DNA of 64,000 bases from Pseudophaeobacter sp. EL27 (GCF_900313025.1 NZ_OMPQ01000013.1:409197-473196), one strand, 5' to 3'. Positions 10,203-21,549 are shown, counted from the stretch's first letter. The notes: generated by a model from the sequence alone, not told the origin. Translations and numbers: made by a program.

Positions 10203-10444
10203 TGCGACCCCTCCTTTGGTTGGCGCCACTTAGCCCAGTAATATTTGACCGGCCGGCGGTACATCGATGCAATGGCAAACAGGCCAAAGGCCACGGCCAT
10301 CCAGCCCAGTTCAATTCCCATCCAGATCAGCAGCACCGGTGCCAGAAACAGCAGGATGCGACCGGGCACAAAGTGCCGTTCAACCGGCAGCATGGCCACG
10401 GCCGTGGTGGCCAGAACCCAAAAAATGCCGGCGATCAGGCTCAC
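10199..10444 (-). CDS. DUF2484 family membrane protein (first copy)
   Basis: 81-residue membrane protein starting at a GTG (VSLIAGIFWVLATTAVAMLP) that overlaps the permease stop by 4 nt (GTGA). The longer frame to 10636 is out-of-frame permease coding sequence and is not real. It is similar in pattern to the next gene: hydrophobic start, AMLP, then two more hydrophobic segments and a basic tail. DUF2484 has no known function. The tight coupling points to a membrane complex made in fixed ratio (inference). Confidence 0.75.
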   Translation of the reverse strand: MSLIAGIFWVLATTAVAMLPVERHFVPGRILLFLAPVLLIWMGIELGWMAVAFGLFAIASMYRRPVKYYWAKWRQPKEGSQ

Positions 10445-11664
10445 ATCCAGCCCCCAATAGCGGTGCCAAGCGCCAGTAGTGACAGCAGCAACCCCACCAC
10501 AGGAACCGCCATTGGTACCTGAAACGGTGCCTCGGGCTGGCGGCGTTTTTGCAGAATGAGGGCCAGGTTCACCAAAACAAAGACAGAGAGCAGCGTTGTT
10601 GAGGTCGCCTCGGCCAGCTGGGCAACCGGCAACCAATAGGCCACAACGAGAACGGCGAGACCAATGAGCACAGTGGCACGCACTGGGGTGCCAAATCGCG
10701 GATGAGCATGACGAAAGGCGGCCAAGCCGGTGGTCCGGCCTCCCAATCCGTAGAGCACACGCGACGCCATGACGATCTGCGCCAACACCCCATTTAGGGC
10801 CGCAAAGACCGCAATAGCGGACAAAAAGCGCGCATTGCCCCCCTGGGACTGCTGCCAGACCAGCGCCAGCGGGCTTTGCGATCCGGCCAATGCCTCGAGT
10901 GGCACCGTCCTTACCGCGGCCCAGCAGACCAGCGCATAGATCACCGAGGTCACAGCCAGAGAAATGACAATTGCTTTGGGCAAAACGCGGATTGGGTCGC
11001 GCACTTCCTCAGCCATATTGACGATATCTTCAAAACCGATGAAGGCAAAAAAAGCCAGTACCGCACCAAAGGCAATCCCCGTGGCCACACCCGGCGTCAC
11101 GAGGGACTGGGTCAGATCCGGGGCGGCAAGCCAATCCGGACTGGCGGAGGTAGAAAACCCCGCCCAGACCACCAGGGCCAGGCCCAGAACCTCGATCAGG
11201 GTAAAGACAGCCACCAGGGCAAAACTTTCGAGCACACCGACGATGGCAACCAAGATCAACGCGACGCCCATGCCAACAATGGCAATCTCCGAGCCCAGGC
11301 CTGTGGCGGCGGCAAAATAGCCAGCACCACCGCGCAGCACCGCCCCGGCAGAGACCGTCCCTGCCAGCACCACGGCGAGCCCGACAAAAACGGCAAATTT
11401 CTTTGAGTTGAAGCCCTGCCCCACATAGGCAGCCTCCCCGGCGGCTTCGGGCAGGCGAGAGGAAAATTCAGCATAGGACAGCGCCGTCGGTGCTGCGATC
11501 ACCCCGGCCAGTAAGAAAGCCAGCGGTGCCAGCACTCCCGCTTCCCCTGCTACAGCCCCCACCAGAACATAAATTCCGGCCCCCACCATGACGCCAATCC
11601 CATAGGCGGTCAAAAGACCTAATCCGATGCGACGCTTCAGATGTTCGCTGCTGGACTGGCTCAT
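10441..11664 (-). CDS. APC-family amino acid permease
   Basis: Inner-membrane transporter of the amino acid-polyamine-organocation superfamily, 407 aa with about 12 hydrophobic segments. The family start RRIGLGLLTAYGIGVMVGAGIYVLVG (TM1 with the GAGIY substrate motif) is clear, as is FFAFIGFEDIVNMAEEVRDPIRVLPKAI around TM6-TM7. It sits 30 bp after murC on the same strand and couples into the DUF2484 pair. Its substrate cannot be told from sequence. It is an unusual passenger in a dcw cluster. Confidence 0.88.
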   Translation of the reverse strand: MSQSSSEHLKRRIGLGLLTAYGIGVMVGAGIYVLVGAVAGEAGVLAPLAFLLAGVIAAPTALSYAEFSSRLPEAAGEAAYVGQGFNSKKFAVFVGLAVVLAGTVSAGAVLRGGAGYFAAATGLGSEIAIVGMGVALILVAIVGVLESFALVAVFTLIEVLGLALVVWAGFSTSASPDWLAAPDLTQSLVTPGVATGIAFGAVLAFFAFIGFEDIVNMAEEVRDPIRVLPKAIVISLAVTSVIYALVCWAAVRTVPLEALAGSQSPLALVWQQSQGGNARFLSAIAVFAALNGVLAQIVMASRVLYGLGGRTTGLAAFRHAHPRFGTPVRATVLIGLAVLVVAYWLPVAQLAEATSTTLLSVFVLVNLALILQKRRQPEAPFQVPMAVPVVGLLLSLLALGTAIGGWM

Positions 11665-11694
11665 GGGAGAGATTTCCTTTGCTCTAGTAAAGGG

Positions 11695-13107
11695 TCACTT
11701 TTTCTGCAATCGATCTGGCAGACCATTGGCCCAGGCGCTGATGGTCCCGGCCCCAAGGCAGACAACCATATCACCAGGGCGCGCCTGCTCGCGCACCAGG
11801 CGTTCCAGATCATCCTCATCCAGCAGCGCACGTGCGTGACGGTGGCCATGGCGGATCATTCCCGCGACCAGATCATCGCGGCTGGCGCCGGGAATAGGAT
11901 CCTCACCCGCAGCAAAGACTTCGGCGATGGCGACCACATCTGCCTCGTTGAAACAGGCGCAGAAATCTTCAAACAGATCTGACAGGCGCGAATAGCGATG
12001 CGGCTGATGCACTGCAATAACCCGCGCTCCCGGGGTGTCAGCAATGGCTTGGCGCGCAGCTTTCAGCACCGCGGCAATCTCCACTGGGTGATGGCCATAG
12101 TCGTCGATTATGGTGACGCCATCAACCTCGCCCACCTTGGTAAAGCGGCGATTGACGCCGCCAAAATTGGCCAGGGCCTCGCGGATTTCACTGGTGTTCA
12201 TGCCCAGGTGCCGGGCCACGGCCACAGCGGACAGGGCGTTGGACACATTGTGATCGCCGGGCATTGGCAGGCTGCACCCTTCGATCACCATGTCTTCCGA
12301 CTGAAGGTGGATATCAAAATGCGCCACACCTGCCTTATAGGTCAGATTGGTCGCACGCACGTCAGCCTGAGCATTAAAGCCATAGGTCACAACCCGACGA
12401 TCGGAGATCCGACCGACCAGAGCCTGAACCTCGGCGTGATCGGTGCAACAGACCGCCACGCCGTAAAAGGGGATATTGGAGACAAACTCGTGGAACCCAT
12501 CCCGTAGTCTGTCAAAATCACCCCAGTGCTCCATGTGCTCGGGGTCGATATTGGTGACCACCGCAATGGTGGCGGGCAGGCGGTTGAAGGTGCCGTCGCT
12601 CTCGTCGGCCTCGACCACCATCCATTCCCCCTGCCCCATGCGGGCATTGGAACCATAGGCATGGATAATGCCGCCATTGACCACGGTCGGGTCGAACTTG
12701 CCGTGTACCATCAGCTCGGCCATCATGGTGGTGGTGGTGGTTTTGCCATGGGTGCCGCCAATGGCGATATTGGATTTCAACCGCATCAGCTCTGCCAGCA
12801 TCTCTGCCCGGCGCACCACCGGCAGGCCACGACGGCGGGCCTCGTCCAGCTCGGGGTTGCCGGGTTTGATGGCTGAAGAGATCACAACCACCTCAGCCTC
12901 AGCCAGGTTTTTCGCCTTTTGCCCGACAAAGACCAGCGCGCCCAGTTCTTCCAGCCGCTGGGTGATTTTAGAGGATTTCAGGTCGGAACCCTGCACCACA
13001 TAGCCCAGGTTCAGCAGCACTTCGGCGATGCCGGACATGCCAATGCCGCCAATGCCAACAAAATGGATGGGGCCTACGTCACCGGGCAGTTTGGTTGCAG
13101 GGTTCAT
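11695..13107 (-). CDS. murC: UDP-N-acetylmuramate--L-alanine ligase
   Basis: Mur ligase adding L-Ala to UDP-MurNAc. [18 protein letters not shown] is the N-terminal UDP-binding Rossmann loop. [16 protein letters not shown] is the ATP P-loop. [11 protein letters not shown] and [12 protein letters not shown] are central-domain motifs. [16 protein letters not shown] with HQPHRYSR marks the C-terminal domain. GGAAGGA lies 5 nt before the ATG. Its start is 2 bp past the murG stop. 470 aa. Confidence 0.97.
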   Translation of the reverse strand: MNPATKLPGDVGPIHFVGIGGIGMSGIAEVLLNLGYVVQGSDLKSSKITQRLEELGALVFVGQKAKNLAEAEVVVISSAIKPGNPELDEARRRGLPVVRRAEMLAELMRLKSNIAIGGTHGKTTTTTMMAELMVHGKFDPTVVNGGIIHAYGSNARMGQGEWMVVEADESDGTFNRLPATIAVVTNIDPEHMEHWGDFDRLRDGFHEFVSNIPFYGVAVCCTDHAEVQALVGRISDRRVVTYGFNAQADVRATNLTYKAGVAHFDIHLQSEDMVIEGCSLPMPGDHNVSNALSAVAVARHLGMNTSEIREALANFGGVNRRFTKVGEVDGVTIIDDYGHHPVEIAAVLKAARQAIADTPGARVIAVHQPHRYSRLSDLFEDFCACFNEADVVAIAEVFAAGEDPIPGASRDDLVAGMIRHGHRHARALLDEDDLERLVREQARPGDMVVCLGAGTISAWANGLPDRLQKK

Positions 13108-13109
13108 AC

Positions 13110-14201
13110 TTATCCTTCCTCAGCCAGTTGCTCGACCAGAGCCACCAATCTCTCGGTGGCATCGGGAACACCGGCGCTTAATGCGGCAAGCGACATCTGC
13201 ATGGCCGCCTGCGGGTTACTCAAAACTGCCTCGATTTGCGCGCTTAACGCGGCGGCGTCAAGGGCGCTTTCGGGGATCAGAATGGCACCGCCGACATCGA
13301 CCAGCCCACGGGCATTGGCGGTCTGGTGATCGCCAGTCGCTGCCGCATAGGGCACCAGAATGGAGGGGCGGCCAATGACGCTGATATCCGCCACCGATGA
13401 GGCACCGGCCCGGGAAATCACCAGTTGGGCTTCGGACATGCGCGCGGGCACATCGTTGAAGAAGGGCTGCACATCCGCCGAAATGCCCTGTTCGGCATAA
13501 AAGGCGCTGACACGCTCCATGTCCTCATCGCGGGCCTGATGCGAGACCCGCAGATATTGGCGGATCTTTTGTGGCAGCGCTGCAATGGCCGCAGGCACAA
13601 CATCCGACAGGATCCGCGCGCCCTGGCTGCCGCCCATCACCAGGATCGACATCGGGTAGGCGCCCGGCTCGATATACCCTGCACCTGCGCGTTCCATCAC
13701 CGCGGCGCGCACTGGATTGCCCACATGTTCATGTGGCACGGTGTCCGGCAGATCGGTCGGCCATGTGCCACAGGCAACCCCGGCGACGCGGGTAGAAAAC
13801 AATTGGTTCACCCGCCCCAGCACACCGTTTTGTTCATGGATCATCCGCGGCAGCTTCAGCAGGGTCGCCGCGCCCAGAGCGGGGATCGACGGATAGCCGC
13901 CAAAGCCAATCACTGCGTCAGGACGATCACGGCGCATCTGCCAGGCCATCGACAGCACACCGCCAGCAATCTTGGGCGCCACCATGGCCTTGGCCAGCAA
14001 CCCGCCACGGGCAAAGGTGGCAGAGGACACTTCAGTGATCTCGGTGGTATGGGGAAAGCCGCCAGTATAGCGGGCGCCGCGCGCATCCGTTGACAGCTTC
14101 ACCCGCCAGCCCTTGCGTAGCATCGCCTCGGCCAGGGCCTGGGCGGGAAACATATGTCCACCGGTGCCACCGGCCGCCATCAAGAGCAGTTTCTGTGTCA
14201 T
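13110..14201 (-). CDS. murG: UDP-GlcNAc transferase MurG (lipid II synthesis)
   Basis: Peripheral membrane GT-B glycosyltransferase that adds GlcNAc to lipid I to give lipid II. The [17 protein letters not shown] motif, [17 protein letters not shown] and [15 protein letters not shown] are diagnostic, and [25 protein letters not shown] lies in the UDP-binding C-domain. The ATG at 14201 ([12 protein letters not shown]) starts right at the first strand. The longer frame to 14372 runs into the gap after ftsW. 363 aa. Confidence 0.96.
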   Translation of the reverse strand: MTQKLLLMAAGGTGGHMFPAQALAEAMLRKGWRVKLSTDARGARYTGGFPHTTEITEVSSATFARGGLLAKAMVAPKIAGGVLSMAWQMRRDRPDAVIGFGGYPSIPALGAATLLKLPRMIHEQNGVLGRVNQLFSTRVAGVACGTWPTDLPDTVPHEHVGNPVRAAVMERAGAGYIEPGAYPMSILVMGGSQGARILSDVVPAAIAALPQKIRQYLRVSHQARDEDMERVSAFYAEQGISADVQPFFNDVPARMSEAQLVISRAGASSVADISVIGRPSILVPYAAATGDHQTANARGLVDVGGAILIPESALDAAALSAQIEAVLSNPQAAMQMSLAALSAGVPDATERLVALVEQLAEEG

Positions 14202-14274
14202 ATCAATCGCGCTTCTTTGCTTGGGTCTGGCCCCCGTGATCACTCCGGGGCCAGTAGTTTTAGGTCTTAGGGGC

Positions 14275-15444
14275 TCAGCCGCGCCCGCGGCCACGCAGGA
14301 AATCGGCGATCTCACCCTGCGGCCTTGCGCGGGTAAAAGACAAGAGCATCCCCAGGGCAATCCCCCCGGCAATCAGCGAAGACCCGCCGTAGCTGACAAA
14401 GGGCAGCGTCATGCCTTTGGCGGGAAGCAAGCGCACGGCCACGCCCATGTTGATCATGGCCTGCACACCAAACATACAGACCAGGCCCGTGCCCGCCAGA
14501 CGAATGAAGGTATCGCGTTCACGCATCAGCCGAAACAGCGAGCGCACCACCACCATGGCATAGAGCCCGATCAGGACCAGTACCAGGATCAGCCCGTATT
14601 CCTCGGCGGCGACAGCGACGATGAAATCCGTGTGGGCATCCGGCAGGGACCACTTCACCTGACCCTCACCAACACCAACTCCAAACAGCCCGCCTTCGCG
14701 GATCGCATTGGTGGCATAGCCCATCTGAGTGGTGGGATCGATTTCAGGGTTGAGAAAGCCATCAATACGGCGGGCAAAATGTTCGGAATTGGAATAGGCA
14801 ACAACACCGCCCAGAACCACCACACAGGCCATACCAACAAGCAGCAGCATCGGCGCGCCCGCCACAAAATACATCACGCCCCAGCCAAACAGGATCAGAC
14901 AGGCCTGGCCAAAATCGGGCTGCAGCACCAGCATCATCACCACGGCCATACAAATCCCAAAGGAAATCAAGGTACCGGGAGGACCATTGATTTGCTGGCT
15001 CGAGGAAATCATCCAGGCCGCAACCACAACAAAACCGGGCTTCAGGAATTCTGAGGGCTGCAAGGACGCAAAGCCAAGCGAGTACCAGCGCACCGCGCCT
15101 TTGCCAAAATCAGTGCCCAGAATGGGCAGCAAGGCCAAGGCCAAAAAAGCACAGGCAAAACCAACAACCGCCAGACGGCGCACCAATTGCGGCGACATCA
15201 TCGAGGTCAGGATCATCGCCATCAGGGCAGTACAGCCAAAAATCGCTTGCCGCTGCACATAGTGGAAATTATCAAACCCGTTGCGCTCGGCCAGGGGCAC
15301 CGAAGCCGCCAGCCCCAATAGCAGGCCCAACACAAAAAGCGTCAGAATGCAGGACATGGACCACTTGTCCAAAGTCCGCCACCATTTGGGAAGGATCGGT
15401 TCACCTGTGGGTACAGGAACCGCTCCATAGACCATCTCAGTCAT
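14275..15444 (-). CDS. ftsW: SEDS peptidoglycan polymerase FtsW
   Basis: Multi-pass membrane glycosyltransferase that polymerises lipid II at the septum with FtsI. It has about ten hydrophobic segments, the SEDS motifs [24 protein letters not shown] and [19 protein letters not shown], and the C-terminal family signature [25 protein letters not shown]. 389 aa. It follows the thiamine-binding protein gene and YhiN-like insert, and precedes murG by 73 bp. Confidence 0.96.
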   Translation of the reverse strand: MTEMVYGAVPVPTGEPILPKWWRTLDKWSMSCILTLFVLGLLLGLAASVPLAERNGFDNFHYVQRQAIFGCTALMAMILTSMMSPQLVRRLAVVGFACAFLALALLPILGTDFGKGAVRWYSLGFASLQPSEFLKPGFVVVAAWMISSSQQINGPPGTLISFGICMAVVMMLVLQPDFGQACLILFGWGVMYFVAGAPMLLLVGMACVVVLGGVVAYSNSEHFARRIDGFLNPEIDPTTQMGYATNAIREGGLFGVGVGEGQVKWSLPDAHTDFIVAVAAEEYGLILVLVLIGLYAMVVVRSLFRLMRERDTFIRLAGTGLVCMFGVQAMINMGVAVRLLPAKGMTLPFVSYGGSSLIAGGIALGMLLSFTRARPQGEIADFLRGRGRG

Positions 15445-15612
15445 TGGATTACCGCCAGTCTTGCCTCAAAATCAGCCCCGTTTTCGGGGTCATTGCAGGC
15501 AGAGTAACCGCAAACCGCCGCCCAAGCCAGCCTTTGAATGGTTAACGGGCAGGAAATCGCAAGAAGGCGCTGCAATGCCTGCCCTCTTGCGCCGCAGAGG
15601 CATCCATGGTCG

Positions 15613-16803
15613 ATGCACCCCATGTTTATGAACACCGTGATTCTAGGCGCTGGCGCCGCTGGCATGATGTGCGCAGCCCATGCGGGCGGCGACTGCCTGG
15701 TGATTGACCACGCCAAATCCCCGGGTGAGAAAATTCGTATCTCTGGCGGCGGGCGCAGCAACTTCACCAATCTGGATGTGACCCCAGAGAATTACCTGTC
15801 GCAGAACCCGCATTTCTGCAAATCCGCTCTCGCCCGCTATACTCAATGGGACTTCATCTCACTGGTCGATCGATATGGCATCACCTGGCATGAAAAGACC
15901 CTTGGCCAGCTGTTTTGTGACGGATCAGCCAAGCAGATCGTCGCCATGCTGGTGGATGAGCTGACCAAGGCAGGCGCTCAGCTCTGGCTGCAAACCTCGG
16001 TAGAGGCGGTACGATTTGAGGGCGACCAGTACCATTTGACCCTGCTTCGCGATGGCAAGCCGCAGAAGATCCGTTGCAAAAACCTGGTCCTGGCCACCGG
16101 CGGCAAAAGCATCCCCAAAATGGGTGCAACCGGTCTGGCCTATGACATTGCCCGCCAATTTGACCTGCCCCTGATTGACACCCGCCCCGGCTTGGTGCCC
16201 TTCACGTTCCCCGAAGGGCGTTTCACCGCCCTGGCCGGCACTGCCCTGCCCGCACGCGTCTCCAATGCGCGGACCAGTTTTGATGAGGCGCTTTTGTTCA
16301 CCCACCGTGGCCTTTCCGGCCCATCGGTGCTGCAGCTCTCTTCCTATTGGCATGAGGGCGAGGAGATCAGCGTCAACCTGATCCCGCAGACCGATCTGTT
16401 TACCCTGCTCCGCGATCAACGCCAGACCCAGGGACGCCGCGCCCTGACAAACGAGATCGCCCGCCACCTGCCCGGTCGACTGGTGGAGTTTCTGGCCAAG
16501 GAGTTCAACATCACCGGCCGTTTGGCCGATCAATCTGACAGCGCCCTGCAGGACCTGTGTAGCGCGTTGCAAAACTGGCACCTCACCCCCGGTGGCTCCG
16601 AGGGCTATCGCACCGCCGAGGTCACCCTGGGCGGCATCGACACAGATGCGCTGTCGTCCAAGACCATGCAGGCGAAATCGCAGCCCGGTCTTTTTGCCAT
16701 CGGCGAGGCGGTCGATGTGACTGGCTGGCTCGGTGGCTATAACTTCCAATGGGCCTGGGCCTCGGGCCATGCCGCCGGTTCAGCGATTGCCTCAAAGCTC
16801 TAG
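15613..16803 (+). CDS. YhiN/HI0933-like FAD-dependent flavoprotein
   Basis: BaiN/HI0933-family flavoprotein (NAD(P)/FAD-dependent oxidoreductase, aminoacetone-oxidase-like) of unproven role. NTVILGAGAAGMMCAAHAG is the FAD Rossmann loop. SPGEKIRISGGGRSNFTN is the family hallmark. VLATGGKSIPKMGATGLAYDIA and LFAIGEAVDVTGWLGGYNFQWAWASGHAAG are the later FAD-contact motifs. Starts at 15613, 15622 or 15628 are all possible and no strong ribosome site decides between them. It runs opposite to the surrounding dcw genes, convergent with the thiamine-binding protein gene. Confidence 0.9.
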   Translation: MHPMFMNTVILGAGAAGMMCAAHAGGDCLVIDHAKSPGEKIRISGGGRSNFTNLDVTPENYLSQNPHFCKSALARYTQWDFISLVDRYGITWHEKTLGQLFCDGSAKQIVAMLVDELTKAGAQLWLQTSVEAVRFEGDQYHLTLLRDGKPQKIRCKNLVLATGGKSIPKMGATGLAYDIARQFDLPLIDTRPGLVPFTFPEGRFTALAGTALPARVSNARTSFDEALLFTHRGLSGPSVLQLSSYWHEGEEISVNLIPQTDLFTLLRDQRQTQGRRALTNEIARHLPGRLVEFLAKEFNITGRLADQSDSALQDLCSALQNWHLTPGGSEGYRTAEVTLGGIDTDALSSKTMQAKSQPGLFAIGEAVDVTGWLGGYNFQWAWASGHAAGSAIASKL

Positions 16804-16859
16804 GCGCACCGGGTGATAGGTCGAGTGCGCGGCAAAGCCAGCACCAGACCTGAGCCCCT

Positions 16860-17201
16860 TCAGCTATCAATAAAGACCTTGTTGTTGGGCGTGACCCCAC
16901 GGTCATAGGTGCAGAAGGTATCGGTGGCCGCGGCTGTCGTTGTATGGATTTTGATATTGGTGATGACTTCCAGGGCGCCGGCATCCAGACAGGCCTGTTC
17001 CGCCGCCTTCACCACACCCAATAGATGATCCAGCTCCCCCTTCATGGTGGTCTCCATGGCGCCCACCTGAAACGGAACACCTGCAGCCTTCACCACCTCA
17101 ATGGCCTTATCAACCACCTCAAAATTATTGCCGCTGCGCAACCGTGGGATCACCTGAAAGGCCAGCATGACGGTGCGGGGGCTGGTTTCTGTTTCTGACA
17201 T
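16860..17201 (-). CDS. MTH1187-family thiamine-binding protein
   Basis: 113-residue protein of the DUF77/MTH1187 family, small ferredoxin-like proteins that bind thiamine or related ligands. The core VMLAFQVIPRLRSGNNFEVVDKAIEVVKAAGVPFQVGAMETTMKGELDHLLGVVKAAEQACLDAGA matches the family layout, including the conserved ETTMKGE. It lies between murD and ftsW on the minus strand. A direct role in cell-wall synthesis is not known. Confidence 0.8.
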   Translation of the reverse strand: MSETETSPRTVMLAFQVIPRLRSGNNFEVVDKAIEVVKAAGVPFQVGAMETTMKGELDHLLGVVKAAEQACLDAGALEVITNIKIHTTTAAATDTFCTYDRGVTPNNKVFIDS

Positions 17202-17343
17202 GCCAAATTCCGATCTGATCTCAAAAATTGAATGGGCGGGCCGTTAGATCGCCCAGGCTTCGGTACAGACCCGCAGCCCAGGTCATCAGACACAAAAGAG
17301 AGACTATCCCCTCAAGCTCTCCTCTAGCGCTGTTCAGCCGCGC

Positions 17344-18744
17344 CTAGAGCCCCAGCCCCTGCTCTACTCTGGCGATGAAATCATCACCGCGTTGCTCAAA
17401 GTTGTCATATTGATCAAAGCTCGCCGCCGCCGGGGCCAAGAGGACCACATCTCCCGCTTCGGCCTCCGCCATGGCCCGGGCCACTGCCACCTCCATAGTG
17501 GTGCAGACCTCGGCCTCCACGTCCAACTGCATGGCAAAGCCCGCGGCCTCGCGGCCAATCACATAGGCCTTGCGGACCTCACCTGTCTGACCGCTGAGCG
17601 CGCTCAGACCCCCTTCTTTTTCCAACCCGCCGCAGATCCAGCGGATATTCTTGAAAGCGCTCAATGCTTTGACAGCGCTGTCCAGGTTGGTGGCCTTGCT
17701 ATCATTGACATAGCGAACCCCCGCCACCTCTGCAACGGTCTGGCTGCGATGCGGCAAGCCGGGATAGGTTGCCAGCGCTGCCTCGATCACCCGAGGCGCC
17801 AATCCCAGAACCCGCGCCGCCGCATAGGCCGCGCAGGCATTTTGGTGGTTATGGGCCCCCGGCAACCCGGTCATCTGACGCAGATCGATCGAGGCCACCT
17901 GCCGCCCCTTGCGCATCTCGCTCAGGAAGCCTTTGCGGGCAAAGACCTGCCAGCCTGGCCCTGAGAGCTTGCGCCCCGAGGCCACGCGGATCACCCGGTC
18001 ATCGCTTGCCGCCTGAGACATCTGCCCGGCCAGAAACAGACCTTCGTCCTCGTCAACGCCGATGATCGCCCGATCTGGCCCACCCTCGGCAAAGAGCCGA
18101 CGTTTGGCGGCAAAATAGCCCCCCAGCCCCGCATGGCGGTCCAGATGGTCCGGCGACAGATTGGTCAGGATCGCCACATCCGGGGTCAAGGCACGGGCCA
18201 GCTCGGTCTGGTAACTGGACAGCTCCAGCACCACAACGCCCGCATTACCGGGGGGATCGATATCCAATACTCCACGGCCGATATTGCCCGCCATCTGGCT
18301 GTCGCGGCCAACGCTTTCCAGCACATGATGCAGCAAAGCCACCGTGGTGGATTTGCCATTGGAACCGGTGATGGCCACCACTTTGGGTGGCTGGTCCAGC
18401 ATGTCCCATCCCTGCGCTGGCAGGGAAGCAAAGAACAAGCCAATGTCATTATCCACCGGCACGCCTGCCTCCAGCGCGGCCCGGATCACCGGGTTGGGCT
18501 GTGGGTAAAGATGCGGGATCCCAGGCGAGGTCACCAGCACCGCAACATCATCAAAAGCCCCCTGTTTGTGCAGATCACGCAGCTCAAACCCCTCGGCCTC
18601 GGCGCGCGCGCGCGCCTGTGGCTGATCATCCCAACAGATGGGATTGGCGCCGCCAACCAGCAGCGCCCGCGCCGTGGCCAGCCCTGACCGGCCCAGCCCC
18701 AAAACGGCGACGGTTGCGCCTTCAAACCCTTGAACCGGGATCAT
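17344..18744 (-). CDS. murD: UDP-N-acetylmuramoylalanine--D-glutamate ligase
   Basis: Mur ligase adding D-Glu. [17 protein letters not shown] is the N-terminal nucleotide loop. [18 protein letters not shown] is the P-loop. [12 protein letters not shown] and [13 protein letters not shown] are central motifs. [32 protein letters not shown] is the C-terminal D-Glu binding region. I chose the ATG at 18744 ([16 protein letters not shown]) with GAGG upstream. The frame extends to 18837 without family similarity. A terminator between mraY and murD means that murD needs its own promoter in 18745-18950. 466 aa. Confidence 0.97.
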   Translation of the reverse strand: MIPVQGFEGATVAVLGLGRSGLATARALLVGGANPICWDDQPQARARAEAEGFELRDLHKQGAFDDVAVLVTSPGIPHLYPQPNPVIRAALEAGVPVDNDIGLFFASLPAQGWDMLDQPPKVVAITGSNGKSTTVALLHHVLESVGRDSQMAGNIGRGVLDIDPPGNAGVVVLELSSYQTELARALTPDVAILTNLSPDHLDRHAGLGGYFAAKRRLFAEGGPDRAIIGVDEDEGLFLAGQMSQAASDDRVIRVASGRKLSGPGWQVFARKGFLSEMRKGRQVASIDLRQMTGLPGAHNHQNACAAYAAARVLGLAPRVIEAALATYPGLPHRSQTVAEVAGVRYVNDSKATNLDSAVKALSAFKNIRWICGGLEKEGGLSALSGQTGEVRKAYVIGREAAGFAMQLDVEAEVCTTMEVAVARAMAEAEAGDVVLLAPAAASFDQYDNFEQRGDDFIARVEQGLGL

Positions 18745-18838
18745 TGCCCACCTCACAACTTGATCAAATTTGCGCCGCACAGTGCACCGCTGCAGCTCCA
18801 TGTGCAAGAGCTCTAGAGGCAGCTGCTCAGGCGCCACC

Positions 18839-18860
18839 GCAGAGGCCGCAAGGCCTCTGC
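18839..18860. repeat. 9-bp inverted repeat upstream of murD
   Basis: GCAGAGGCC-GCAA-GGCCTCTGC is a perfect hairpin in the murD promoter region. No T tract follows on either strand, so it is not a standard terminator. It may be an operator or RNA structure in the murD leader. Confidence 0.45.
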
Positions 18861-18952
18861 CATGCCCAACAATTGGCAGAGAGGCCCCGCCTCTCGAAAT
18901 TGGCGGGAGCGCTCCCTTTCCTGCCCGCAGTTAAGGGCAACACTCTGGCAGT

Positions 18953-18980
18953 AAAAAAAGGCGGCCCTTGCCGCCTTTTC
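18953..18980 (-). terminator. Bidirectional terminator between mraY and murD
   Basis: On the minus strand AAGGCGGC-AAGG-GCCGCC is followed by TTTTTTT. The same stem read on plus ends in TTTTCCC. It lies about 40 bp past the mraY stop and splits the dcw cluster into separate transcription units. Confidence 0.85.
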
Positions 18981-19019
18981 CCATCAGATTAGTGCTTCAC
19001 GCAGAGTGCTTTTGTCGAA

Positions 19020-20102
19020 CTAACGCACTTTCAGGGTGGCCAGACCAATCATCGCCAGGATCAACGCGATGATCCAGAAGCGGATCACGATTGTGGGCTC
19101 AGCCCAGCCCTTTTTCTCATAGTGGTGATGGATCGGCGCCATCAGGAACACCCGCCGCCCGGTGCGTTTGAAGTAGAGCACCTGAATGATCACCGACAGA
19201 GCCTCCAGCACAAATAGCCCGCCCACAATGGCCCAGACCAGCTCGTGCTTGGTGACCACCGCAATGGCCCCCAATGCGCCACCCAGGGCCAGCGAGCCCG
19301 TGTCGCCCATAAAGACCGCAGCAGGGGGCGCATTGTACCAAAGGAAACCCAGGCCTCCGCCAAAGAGCGCAGCAGCAAAGATCAGAATTTCGCCAGTACC
19401 CGGCACATAATGCACATCCAGATATTCGGTAAAATCGACTCGCCCCACCGCATAGGCAATCACCCCCAACGTGCCGGCTGCAATCATCACCGGCATGATC
19501 GCCAGACCGTCCAGCCCATCTGTCAGGTTCACTGCATTGGCAGAGCCGACGATAACACAGATCACAAAGGGCACATAGAAATAGCCCAGATTGATCAATG
19601 TGTCCTTGAACACTGGCAGCGCCAGCTGATCTTGCAGTGCCTCCGGGTGATAGGCGCGTGCGCAGAGCGCCGCGATCACGGCAATAATGATCCCCAGCAG
19701 CAGCCGGACCTTGCCGGAAACTCCGGCGGTGTTCTGCTTGGAGACTTTTGCGTAGTCATCCGCAAAGCCGATCAGGGCAAAGGACAGCGTGACAAACAAC
19801 ACCAGCCAGACAAAGGGATTGTCCAGCCGCGCCCAGATCAAGGTGGCTGTCAGCAGCGCCCCAACAATGAGCAACCCGCCCATGGTCGGCGTGCCTGCTT
19901 TGGTGAAATGCCCCTCTGGCCCGTCATCGCGGATCGGCTGGCCCTTGCCCTGTTTGCGGCGCAGCACATTGATCAGCGGCTTGCCGAACAGAAAGCCAAA
20001 CAGAAGCGCCGTCATAAACGCGCCCCCTGCCCGGAAGGTGATATAGCGGAACAGGTTGAAAAAATCGCCGCCATCCGACAGGGCCGTCAGCCAATAGAGC
20101 AT
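19020..20102 (-). CDS. mraY: Phospho-MurNAc-pentapeptide transferase MraY
   Basis: Membrane enzyme that transfers phospho-MurNAc-pentapeptide to undecaprenyl phosphate, forming lipid I. It has ten hydrophobic segments. [34 protein letters not shown] (catalytic Asp pair), [18 protein letters not shown] and [13 protein letters not shown] are invariant motifs, and [25 protein letters not shown] is the C-terminal signature. 360 aa. It starts 19 bp after murF. Confidence 0.98.
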   Translation of the reverse strand: MLYWLTALSDGGDFFNLFRYITFRAGGAFMTALLFGFLFGKPLINVLRRKQGKGQPIRDDGPEGHFTKAGTPTMGGLLIVGALLTATLIWARLDNPFVWLVLFVTLSFALIGFADDYAKVSKQNTAGVSGKVRLLLGIIIAVIAALCARAYHPEALQDQLALPVFKDTLINLGYFYVPFVICVIVGSANAVNLTDGLDGLAIMPVMIAAGTLGVIAYAVGRVDFTEYLDVHYVPGTGEILIFAAALFGGGLGFLWYNAPPAAVFMGDTGSLALGGALGAIAVVTKHELVWAIVGGLFVLEALSVIIQVLYFKRTGRRVFLMAPIHHHYEKKGWAEPTIVIRFWIIALILAMIGLATLKVR

Positions 20103-20121
20103 CTCAGATTGATCCTCGCCT

Positions 20122-21549
20122 TTAGTTTATGTTTCCAGATTGGCGCTTGCCATGACCCAATTCCCGGATGCCGTCAACGATCTTGGACAGCCCGGCACTC
20201 AAAGATCCCTTGGCCAGCACAATATCGCCACAGCCTAAGTGTGAAGGGAGGTCGGGCAACACATCCGCTGCGGCTGCATAGTGCCTGCCACGCTTGCTCG
20301 CAGGTAGAGCGCCATGCAGATGTGCCATCAGCGGGCCAATGCAGTGGACGGTCTCGATAGCCTCCAGCGCTGGCAAATCAGCGAGACCTGCATGCAATGC
20401 GGCCTCCTGTGGGCCCAGCTCGCCCATGTCACCAAGATAGGCAATTTTGCGTCCCTTACCGCCCGCATTGGATCCCAGATCTGGCGTCGCCGCCAGCACC
20501 GTTAGGGCCGCTGCCATCGAGGTGGGGTTGGCGTTGTAGCTGTCGTCCAGTACGAGCAGACTGCCGCCTTCCAGAGCAACCTCAACCCGTGCGCCGCGCC
20601 CCTTGACCGGCGACCAGAGCGCCAGCACCTGCGCCGCACGCGGCACATCCGCGCCAACACCGGCAACACAGGCCAACGCGCCCAGCGCGTTCATGGCAAA
20701 ATGTGCGCCCAGCGACTGAATGGTGAGCTGCATCTGATCAGCGCCACAGTGCACCTCAGCCAGAGTGGCCTCACCACTGATTTTGGTACTCAGCAATTTG
20801 TACTCTGTTGCGCTCTCTCCGAACCACAGATGTGCCGCGCCCAACCTCTGAGCCTCAGTCGCCAGAACCTGTGCCTCGTCGATGTCTGCGTTCAGCACCG
20901 CGACACCGCCAGGTTCCAGGCCTTCCATAATGGCAGCCTTTTCGCGGGCAATCCCTGCCACATCCTCAAAGGCTTCCAGGTGCACCGCAGCCACCGTGGT
21001 GACCATGGCCACTTGCGGGCGTGCTTGACGGGCCAGCGGGGCGATCTCGCCGGGGTGGTTCATGCCGATCTCGATCACCGCAAACGCACTGTCACGTGGC
21101 ATCCGCGCCAGGGTCAACGGCACCCCCCAATGATTGTTATAGCTGGCCACAGCCGCATGAGTGCGCCCCTGATCGGCCAACATGCAGGCCAGCATTTCCT
21201 TGGTCGAGGTCTTGCCGACCGAACCTGTGACCGCGATCACCTTGGCCTGGGTACGGGCGCGCGCCGCCTGCCCCAGAGCTTCCAGAGCCGCCTGCACATC
21301 CTCGACAATCAGCAAAGGCGCATCCTCAGCCACGCCATCAGGGCGATGAGTGACCAGGGCAGCGCCTGCGCCCTTCTCCAGCGCCTGTGCGACAAAATCA
21401 TGACCGTCGCGCGCCGCTTTCAGCGCCACAAAGAGATCTCCCGGCTGCAGGGTGCGGGTGTCAATCGAAATGCCCGAGACCTGCCAGTCGCCTGTAGCCT
21501 CACCTCCGGTTGCCGATGCGGCCTCTGCCGCCGTCCAAAGCGCACTCAT
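20122..21549 (-). CDS. murF: UDP-MurNAc-tripeptide--D-Ala-D-Ala ligase
   Basis: Mur ligase adding the D-Ala-D-Ala made by Ddl. [29 protein letters not shown] is the typical MurE/MurF N-domain. [19 protein letters not shown] is the P-loop, [14 protein letters not shown] the MurF-specific central motif and [15 protein letters not shown] the conserved C-domain motif. Its ATG overlaps the murE stop by 4 nt. 475 aa. Confidence 0.97.
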   Translation of the reverse strand: MSALWTAAEAASATGGEATGDWQVSGISIDTRTLQPGDLFVALKAARDGHDFVAQALEKGAGAALVTHRPDGVAEDAPLLIVEDVQAALEALGQAARARTQAKVIAVTGSVGKTSTKEMLACMLADQGRTHAAVASYNNHWGVPLTLARMPRDSAFAVIEIGMNHPGEIAPLARQARPQVAMVTTVAAVHLEAFEDVAGIAREKAAIMEGLEPGGVAVLNADIDEAQVLATEAQRLGAAHLWFGESATEYKLLSTKISGEATLAEVHCGADQMQLTIQSLGAHFAMNALGALACVAGVGADVPRAAQVLALWSPVKGRGARVEVALEGGSLLVLDDSYNANPTSMAAALTVLAATPDLGSNAGGKGRKIAYLGDMGELGPQEAALHAGLADLPALEAIETVHCIGPLMAHLHGALPASKRGRHYAAAADVLPDLPSHLGCGDIVLAKGSLSAGLSKIVDGIRELGHGKRQSGNIN

